Both the position numbers and the translations under genes were made by a program. Positions 59,198 to 64,000 of a DNA stretch of 64,000 nucleotides are shown in pieces (position 1 is the stretch's first letter; each line of letters opens with the position of its first letter). Under the pieces are notes generated by a model, which saw only the letters and a list, made by a program, of their open reading frames with translations, was not told the origin of the DNA and did no database searches. Origin of the DNA: Curtobacterium sp. MCBA15_008. GTDB lineage: Bacteria > Actinomycetota > Actinomycetes > Actinomycetales > Microbacteriaceae. The DNA is taken from the NCBI RefSeq assembly GCF_001865065.1, contig NZ_MJGN01000016.1, positions 114,429-178,428 of the forward strand, written 5' to 3'.

Positions 59198-59225
59198 AAC
59201 CCGACGTCCGGCGCCCGACGCCTGC

Positions 59226-60191
59226 CTAGGGCGTCAGCAGGACCTTGCCGATCACCTCGCCGTCGCGGACCCGGCGGTGGGCCTCGGCGGCGTCGTCGAG
59301 CGGCAGGACCGCGTCGATCACCGGCCGGACCCGCCCGTCGGCGACGAAAGGCCAGACGTTGTACCGGACGGCCTCGACGATCGCGGCCTTCTCGGCGAGG
59401 GGCCGCGCACGGAGCGTCGTTGCGCTGATGGTCGCTCGCTTCCGCATCATCACACCGAAGTCGAGTTCGCCGGCCTGCCCGCTGCCCGAGGCGATCACAG
59501 CGATGTGCCCGTTCGGCGCGAGGACCTCGAGGTTCCGTCCGAGGTAGGACGGGCCGACGACGTCGAGCACCACGTCCACGCCACGGCCGTCCGTGAACTC
59601 GAGCGTGCGGGCGACGAAGTCCTCCGAGCGGTGGTCGATCACCAGGTCGGCGCCGAGGTCGCTCGACGCCCGGACCTTGCGCTCCCCGCCCGACGTCGCG
59701 ATCACCGTGGCCCCGAGCGCCTTCGCCCAGAGCACCGCGTGCGAGCCCATGCCCCCGGTGCCGCCGTGCACCAGGAGTGTCTGGCCCGGTCGGAGGCCGG
59801 CGAGCATGCCGACGTTCGAGTAGACCGTGCAGGCGGCCTCCGGCAGACCGGCGGCCTCGACCAGGTCGACGCCGTCCGGCACCGGCAGCACCTGCGTCGC
59901 GGGTGCGACCACGAGCGAGGCGTAGCCACCGCCGGAGAGCAGCGCGCAGACCCGGTCGCCGACGGCGAAGCCGCGGACGCCGGGGCCGAGCGCGCGCACC
60001 GTGCCGGACACCTCGAGACCGAGGACGTCGGACGCCCCGGGCGGCGGCGGGTAGTTGCCCGCGACCTGTTGCAGATCCGCGTTGTTCACCCCGGCTGCGG
60101 CGACCTCGATGAGCACCTCGCCGGTCCCCGGCACCGGGTCCGGGAGTTCGCCGACGTGGAGGGCACCGTGGTCCGGGGTGATCGCTCGCAT
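59226..60191 (-). CDS. zinc-free MDR-family NAD(P)H:quinone oxidoreductase
   Basis: A 321-residue enzyme of the medium-chain dehydrogenase/QOR branch: GDRVCALLSGGGYASLVV in the catalytic domain, cofactor loop HGGTGGMGSHAVLWAKALGA, DVVLDVVGPSYLGRNLEVL. It lacks zinc-ligand cysteines in the usual place. It probably reduces quinones or alpha,beta-unsaturated carbonyls with NADPH. TACGGT ends 7 nt before the ATG. Confidence 0.88.
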   Translation of the reverse strand: MRAITPDHGALHVGELPDPVPGTGEVLIEVAAAGVNNADLQQVAGNYPPPPGASDVLGLEVSGTVRALGPGVRGFAVGDRVCALLSGGGYASLVVAPATQVLPVPDGVDLVEAAGLPEAACTVYSNVGMLAGLRPGQTLLVHGGTGGMGSHAVLWAKALGATVIATSGGERKVRASSDLGADLVIDHRSEDFVARTLEFTDGRGVDVVLDVVGPSYLGRNLEVLAPNGHIAVIASGSGQAGELDFGVMMRKRATISATTLRARPLAEKAAIVEAVRYNVWPFVADGRVRPVIDAVLPLDDAAEAHRRVRDGEVIGKVLLTP

Positions 60192-60198
60192 GCTCTCG

Positions 60199-60204
60199 AC
60201 CGTA
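60199..60204 (-). promoter_or_regulatory. -10 box TACGGT of the quinone oxidoreductase gene
   Basis: Seven nt before the ATG at 60191; leaderless arrangement. Confidence 0.5.
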
Positions 60205-60336
60205 CGCGATCCGACCCGGTCGGCCGTCATGCGAACCGGCGTCGCCCGGCCGGTCACGCGCACAGCCCGGTCAGTACGCTCGGCGGGGAGCCGCGCACCG
60301 ACCGGAGCAGCGGCCAGGACCGGGGGAACCACCACC

Positions 60337-60792
60337 ATGCCGAAGAAGCTCGTCTCGCTCGCCACGGCCGCGATCGCCGTCGCACTCCTCGCCGGGTGCT
60401 CGTCCGGCGGTTCCGGCGGGTCCTCGGACAGCAGCGCCTCCGCGACGCCGAAGGCCACGAAGACGGCTGCTGCGCAGTCGCAGAAGGAGGCCTGCGCCCA
60501 GCTCGAGGACGAGTTCCGCTCGTTCGTCGCGTCGCAGACGTCGGCCTCGGCCCCGGCCGACCCGAAGGCGCGCGCCGCCGTCGTGTCCGAGCTGAACGAA
60601 CGGCTCGACGCGGCGCTGCCGGACATCGGCAACACCACCGTGAAGACCGCGTTCTCGGACTTCAACAAGGCCGCGAAGGACTACGCGTCCGCGCTCACGT
60701 CGACCGGATCGGCGGACTCGACCGAGTCGAAGCAGGCCCAGACCGACGTGCAGTCGGCGCTGAAGGAGGTCTCGGCGGCCTGCCCCGCCTGA
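60337..60792 (+). CDS. small lipoprotein of unknown function
   Basis: A 151-residue lipoprotein, signal KKLVSLATAAIAVALLAGC with lipobox LAGC. A Ser/Gly/Ala-rich tether (SSGGSGGSSDSSASATPKAT) leads to a helical domain (KEACAQLEDEFRSFVASQTS ... ALKEVSAACPA) whose two Cys may form a disulfide. No family recognised. GGGGGAA precedes the ATG. It converges with the aldo/keto reductase gene over a palindrome. Confidence 0.8.
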   Translation: MPKKLVSLATAAIAVALLAGCSSGGSGGSSDSSASATPKATKTAAAQSQKEACAQLEDEFRSFVASQTSASAPADPKARAAVVSELNERLDAALPDIGNTTVKTAFSDFNKAAKDYASALTSTGSADSTESKQAQTDVQSALKEVSAACPA

Positions 60793-60807
60793 TCACGGCG
60801 GACCGGT

Positions 60808-60848
60808 CGCGCCCCGTGCCTCCTCCCGACCTGGAGGCACGGGGCGCG
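60808..60848. terminator. palindrome between convergent genes (GGAGGCACGGGG variant)
   Basis: CGCGCCCCGTGCCTCC and GGAGGCACGGGGCGCG, perfect 16-bp arms, 9-nt loop. Confidence 0.8.
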
Positions 60849-60852
60849 TCCG

Positions 60853-61731
60853 TCACGCAGCCGCCGGTTGCGAGGCGTCCAGTCGGGCGACGTCCTCCGG
60901 ACGCAGCCGGATCGTCGCGGCCGTCACCGAGTCGAGGATCGACTGCGGACGGGATGCCCCGGGGATCGGGACGACGACGTCGCTCTTCTGCAGCTCCCAC
61001 GCGAGTGCGATCACCTGCGGGCTGACCCCGCGGTCACGGGCGATGTACGCGAAGTCCTCGAACGCCGTGCCGAGCTCCGCCGCGTTCGCGATGCCGCCGA
61101 GCGGGCTCCACGGCAGGAACGCGATGCCGAGCTCGTCGCAGAGCTCGAGCTCCGGCTCGCTCGACCGGAACTTCGGTGAGTACTGGTTCTGCACCGAGGC
61201 CAGTCGGCCGTCGAGCACCTCGTTGGCGGTGCGGATCTGGTCGGGGTCGGCGTTCGAGATGCCGGCCATCCGGATGACGCCCTCGTCGAGGAGCTCGCCG
61301 AGCGCACCGACCGACTCGGCGTAGGGCACGGCGGGGTCCGGACGGTGGAACTGGTACAGGCCGATCGTCTCGACGCCGAGGCGCTTCGCCGAGGCCTTCG
61401 CCGCCTCCTTCAGGTACTCCGGGCGACCGTTCTGCGCCCACGCGCCGGCCTCGGGCCGGAGGTGTCCGCCCTTCGTCGCGATGAGGACGTCGGAGGTGTC
61501 CCCGTGGTACTCGCGCACCGCCTTTGCGATGAGCGACTCGTTGTGTCCCACCTCGTCGTGGGCGGCCAGGTGGTACGCGTCGGCGGTGTCGATGAGGGTG
61601 ACGCCGGCCTCGAGCGCGGCGTGGATCGTGGCGATCGCCTGCCGTTCGTCCGGGCGCCCCTCGATGGACATGGGCATGCCGCCCAGTCCGATGGCACTGA
61701 CCGACACGTCTCCGATGACTCGTTGCTTCAT
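60853..61731 (-). CDS. aldo/keto reductase
   Basis: A 292-residue AKR: catalytic Asp and Tyr in LIDTADAYHLAAHDEVGHNE, Lys in LIATKGGHLRPE, His in LYQFHRPDPAVPY; C-terminal cofactor region VVPIPGASRPQSILDSV. It resembles the YajO/perakine-type group rather than the fucose-dehydrogenase-like protein at 45690-46652. Substrate unknown. It lies 80 bp downstream of the FAD monooxygenase gene on the same strand. Confidence 0.88.
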   Translation of the reverse strand: MKQRVIGDVSVSAIGLGGMPMSIEGRPDERQAIATIHAALEAGVTLIDTADAYHLAAHDEVGHNESLIAKAVREYHGDTSDVLIATKGGHLRPEAGAWAQNGRPEYLKEAAKASAKRLGVETIGLYQFHRPDPAVPYAESVGALGELLDEGVIRMAGISNADPDQIRTANEVLDGRLASVQNQYSPKFRSSEPELELCDELGIAFLPWSPLGGIANAAELGTAFEDFAYIARDRGVSPQVIALAWELQKSDVVVPIPGASRPQSILDSVTAATIRLRPEDVARLDASQPAAA

Positions 61732-61810
61732 GGGCCCAGCATGCGCCGAGCCGGTGCACGGCGCTCAGGGAGCGCGGTCACGGGTGCGGAACGACGCTCC
61801 GCTGGGCGGG

Positions 61811-63061
61811 TCAGCGTCGCGCCCACGCGGGGGCGTGCTCGGGCAGCGGGCCGAACGCGATGCCGCGGGCGTAGGCGCCCCGCACCGGCGGGACCCAGCG
61901 GGCGAGCAGGACGGGGAGCTTCGGCGGGCCGGCCTGCAGCGCGCCGGCGAACGCCCGTTCGAACACCACCCGGTGCAGGACCGCCTGTGCGGCCTGCACG
62001 ATGGCCGCGGGCGCCGAGCGGCGGCGCTGCACCGCGGCCAGGGCACCGTCGAGCCCCGCGCCGCGCAGTCCGCGCCGGAGTGCCGGCACGAGGATCGCCG
62101 CCGTCGCCACGGCGTCCTGCACGGCCAGGTTGATGCCGACCCCGCCCGCCGGCGACATCGCGTGGGCGGCGTCGCCGATGCAGAGCAGCCCGGGGCGCCA
62201 CCACCGCCCGAGCCGGTCCATGCGGACGTCGAGCACGTGGACGTCGTCCATCGAGGTGATCGCGTCGACCCGTCCGGCGAAGTCGGGCCGGAGCCGGGCG
62301 ACCCGGTCGCGGAACGCTGCGAGACCCTCGGCGCGGAGGGCGGCGTCGGAGCCCTTCGGCGCGAAGTACGCGACCTGGTGGTAGTCCGGCCGCGGGAAGC
62401 TGAGCAGGACGTCGGTGCCGGAGAACGCGGGGACGAGGGCGGTCTCGGCGTCGCGGGGCTCGCGCGGCAGCCGGAACCACCAGGTGTCGAACGGCACCGG
62501 GAACGCGTGCGGGCGGAGTCCGGCGGCGTTCCGCAGCACCGAGTCGCGCCCGTCGCACGCGATGACGACGTCGGCCCGGAGTTCCTCCGCGTCGCCGTCG
62601 TGGTCGCGGTACGGCCGGAGGTGCACGCCGGTGACGACGCCGTTCTCCTCGATGGTCCCGCTCGCCGCGAGGCCCATCGAGATGCTGAACGAGGCCTCGT
62701 GGCGGGCTGCGGTGACGAGCATGTCCAGCAGGTCCCACTGCGGCACCATCGCGACGTGGTCGTACGGCGGCCGCAGCCGCGAGAAGTCGCCGAGCAGTGC
62801 GCGTGACCCGTCGGGCATCGGCAGCGAGAAGTCGTCGAGGCGGGACTGCGGCAGCGCCCGGAACCGATCGCCGAGCCCGAGCTCGTCGAGCAGCCGGATG
62901 GTGGAGGCGTGCACGGTGTCGCCGCGGAAGTCCCGGTTGAAGTCGTCGTGCTTCTCGACCACCCGCACCGCGATGCCGGCCCGGGCCAGCAGCAGCCCGA
63001 GGACGACCCCGGCGGGGCCGCCACCGACCACCGCGACGCCCGTGCGCGAGACCGTCACCAT
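61811..63061 (-). CDS. FAD-dependent monooxygenase (PHBH-type)
   Basis: A 416-residue flavoprotein: N-terminal GVAVVGGGPAGVVLGLLLAR (GxGxxG), ADVVIACDGRDSVLRNAAGL (the DG motif), and GLLCIGDAAHAMSPAGGVGI (GD motif) in the usual order. It hydroxylates or oxidises an unknown organic substrate using NAD(P)H and O2. TAGCGT ends 7 nt before the ATG at 63061, and a TGGAGGCGCG palindrome sits directly upstream of that promoter. Confidence 0.9.
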   Translation of the reverse strand: MVTVSRTGVAVVGGGPAGVVLGLLLARAGIAVRVVEKHDDFNRDFRGDTVHASTIRLLDELGLGDRFRALPQSRLDDFSLPMPDGSRALLGDFSRLRPPYDHVAMVPQWDLLDMLVTAARHEASFSISMGLAASGTIEENGVVTGVHLRPYRDHDGDAEELRADVVIACDGRDSVLRNAAGLRPHAFPVPFDTWWFRLPREPRDAETALVPAFSGTDVLLSFPRPDYHQVAYFAPKGSDAALRAEGLAAFRDRVARLRPDFAGRVDAITSMDDVHVLDVRMDRLGRWWRPGLLCIGDAAHAMSPAGGVGINLAVQDAVATAAILVPALRRGLRGAGLDGALAAVQRRRSAPAAIVQAAQAVLHRVVFERAFAGALQAGPPKLPVLLARWVPPVRGAYARGIAFGPLPEHAPAWARR

Positions 63062-63068
63062 GCCCGGG

Positions 63069-63074
63069 ACGCTA
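63069..63074 (-). promoter_or_regulatory. -10 box TAGCGT of the monooxygenase gene
   Basis: Seven nt before the ATG at 63061, the same hexamer as at 15752; leaderless arrangement. Confidence 0.5.
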
Positions 63075-63082
63075 CGCCGTTC

Positions 63083-63126
63083 CGGACTGGAGGCGCGGTG
63101 CGGGCCCGCACCGCGCCTCCAGTCCG
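63083..63126. repeat. loop-less perfect palindrome (TGGAGGCGCG family)
   Basis: 44 bp, fully self-complementary, beginning CGGACTGGAGGCGCGGTGCG. It lies between two leftward genes and overlaps the -35 region of the monooxygenase promoter. Confidence 0.8.
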
Positions 63127-63179
63127 TCACCGGTCGCCTCCAGGGCCGCCGATGCGTGTGCACCTTCCGACGGACGCCG

Positions 63180-63197
63180 CCCCCCCCCCCCCCCCCC
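63180..63197. repeat. 18-nt poly-C tract
   Basis: Eighteen consecutive C, 8 bp beyond the stop codon of the next leftward gene. It is intergenic; the length is prone to slippage and to sequencing error. GATGCGTGTGCA just left of it recalls the repeat at 20145-20275. Confidence 0.75.
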
Positions 63198-63204
63198 GCG
63201 AGCC

Positions 63205-63684
63205 TCAGGCGGTGCTGCCGACCGAACTCGAGGTCGAGCCGGCATCGACGGCACCGGCGAACACGATCCCGCCCCACGTGATGCACCCGATCGCGAGCAC
63301 GAAGCCGATCGCGGCGATCCACCACGAGCTGCGTCGGCGGATCCAGGCACCGATCGCCAGGACCACCGTGGCGACCCCGATCACGAACGACCCACCGACC
63401 GCGATCGCCGCGCCGCCGAAGTACGCCCCCGGGGAGCAGCCGGTCGACGCGTCGCAGGAGGCGGTGGCCGAGATCACCGCGATGATGCCGACGATCGTGG
63501 TGACCACGGTCATCACGGTGCCGAACGCCAGCAGCAGCACCGTCGAGATGCGGTCGGCGAGCCGCGCGGCCGGGAACAGCGTCGTGCCGCCCCGCTCCCA
63601 CGAGCGCTGGGCGTCGGCGGCGCCGGGGGAGGAGCCGGAGGGGGCGGACTGCGGCGGTCCGCCGGGGACGTTCGACCAGGTCAT
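63205..63684 (-). CDS. small membrane protein, three to four TM
   Basis: A 159-residue protein. A Gly/Ser/Pro-rich cytoplasmic N-terminus (MTWSNVPGGPPQSAPSGSSP) precedes TM helices ISTVLLLAFGTVMTVVTTIV, GGSFVIGVATVVLAIGAWI and SWWIAAIGFVLAIGCITWGG. Two Cys in CDASTGC face the outside loop. It resembles DUF6264-type membrane proteins of Microbacteriaceae in layout, but I cannot confirm the family. It lies 10 bp downstream of the CitE-like gene on the same strand, if that gene ends at 63695 as read. Confidence 0.72.
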   Translation of the reverse strand: MTWSNVPGGPPQSAPSGSSPGAADAQRSWERGGTTLFPAARLADRISTVLLLAFGTVMTVVTTIVGIIAVISATASCDASTGCSPGAYFGGAAIAVGGSFVIGVATVVLAIGAWIRRRSSWWIAAIGFVLAIGCITWGGIVFAGAVDAGSTSSSVGSTA

Positions 63685-63694
63685 GGAGACCGTC

Positions 63695-64000
63695 CTACCG
63701 CGCCTCGACCCCGAACGCCTGAGCGAGGCGCTGGATCTTCTGCGCGCGACCGAGCCGCGGCAGGTCCGAACCGTCGCGGATGACCTTGCCGCGGGCCTCG
63801 AAGTCGTCGAGGAAGTCCTGCGCCCACGCGACGTCGGTCGGCGTGGGGGAGATGACCTCGTTGATGACCGGCAGCTGCTCGGTGTCGAGGCAGAGCTTGC
63901 CGGTGAGCCCGAGCGACACCGCCACCTGCGACTGCTCGCGGAGGATCGGGTGCGAGGAGCCGACCGTGGGGCCGTCGATCGGGCCGGGCAGGTCGCCCAC
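63695..64000 (-). CDS. CitE-like HpcH/HpaI aldolase/citrate lyase family protein, C-terminal part
   Basis: The last 101 residues of a longer protein whose start is beyond the window. VGSSHPILREQSQVAVSLGL, LTGKLCLDTEQLPVINEVIS, PTPTDVAWAQDFLDDFE and SDLPRLGRAQKIQRLAQAFG are the C-terminal landmarks of the CitE/CoA-ester lyase family, which use Mg2+ to cleave or hydrolyse acyl-CoA-linked malyl/citramalyl-type compounds. Catalytic and metal residues are outside the window, so the substrate class is open. Confidence 0.8.
   Translation of the reverse strand: MGDLPGPIDGPTVGSSHPILREQSQVAVSLGLTGKLCLDTEQLPVINEVISPTPTDVAWAQDFLDDFEARGKVIRDGSDLPRLGRAQKIQRLAQAFGVEAR

Noticed and set aside
63180-63197. 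Phase-variable poly-C switching a gene
   Set aside because: The tract lies outside coding sequence and not at a recognisable promoter spacing.

Overview
The window looks like the chromosome of a high-GC actinobacterium, most likely a Microbacteriaceae member close to Curtobacterium. The grounds are strong GC bias at third codon positions, an IdeR-type regulator whose metal ligands match the DtxR/IdeR numbering, an actinobacterial-type SerC, a DUF3027/cold-shock gene pair, a bacterial XPB helicase with its helicase-associated partner, a choice-of-anchor G surface protein with a class-E-like LAFTG sorting signal, and many genes with a -10 box 6-8 nt before the start codon, as expected for leaderless mRNAs. 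There is no plasmid, prophage or CRISPR array. The only sign of transfer is a small lower-GC island beside a tRNA-Arg gene.

Layout. 1-8.9 kb: a Vsr/DUF559-like nuclease gene flanked by palindromic repeats, a PhoP/PhoR-like two-component pair, XPB helicase plus partner, a small membrane protein, and cold-shock/DUF3027 genes. 9-16.9 kb: serC, ideR, a secreted NlpC/P60 hydrolase behind a structured leader, a possible small ORF/RNA, an HNH nuclease, two intramembrane proteases, a membrane protein and an epoxide hydrolase. 16.9-18.5 kb: tRNA-Arg(CCU) followed by a tRNA 3'-end remnant and two exported proteins. 18.6-29.8 kb: argG, an AI-2E-family transporter, a MATE exporter with its MarR regulator, the large anchored surface protein, nadE and a flotillin-like protein. 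29.8-36.1 kb: a coupled FtsX-type ABC exporter with two complementary, half-degenerate ATPases, and an aminoglycoside-phosphotransferase-fold kinase. 36.1-39 kb: a DHA2 drug exporter with a TetR regulator and twin operators.

39.3-50.4 kb is an L-fucose catabolic regulon. It holds alpha-L-fucosidase, an ABC sugar importer, a mutarotase-like protein, an aldo/keto reductase (L-fucose dehydrogenase-like), L-fuconolactonase, L-fuconate dehydratase, a short-chain dehydrogenase and an FAH-family hydrolase. Together they give the non-phosphorylative route from fucosides to pyruvate and lactate. A FadR-type repressor lies inside the cluster, and a shared 15-bp near-palindrome precedes three of its transcription units.

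50.6-64 kb: a glutaredoxin-like protein, a PrsW protease, an unusual coupled cassette (a SAH-hydrolase-like protein lacking three conserved histidines, an aminofutalosine/SAH-deaminase-like amidohydrolase, and a DUF985 cupin), a DUF3800 protein with downstream tandem repeats, an amino-acid ABC importer, a quinone oxidoreductase, a lipoprotein, an aldo/keto reductase, an FAD monooxygenase, a membrane protein, and the 3' end of a CitE-like lyase cut by the window edge.

Several families of long palindromes recur between genes: a TGGAGGCGCGGTG family with eight intact copies, a GCGGTTGCTC family with two, and a two-copy element with a duplicated 3' arm. Many sit between convergent genes, as bidirectional terminators would, but some sit in promoters or inside an operon. 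All assignments are from reading the sequence; no database search was run.
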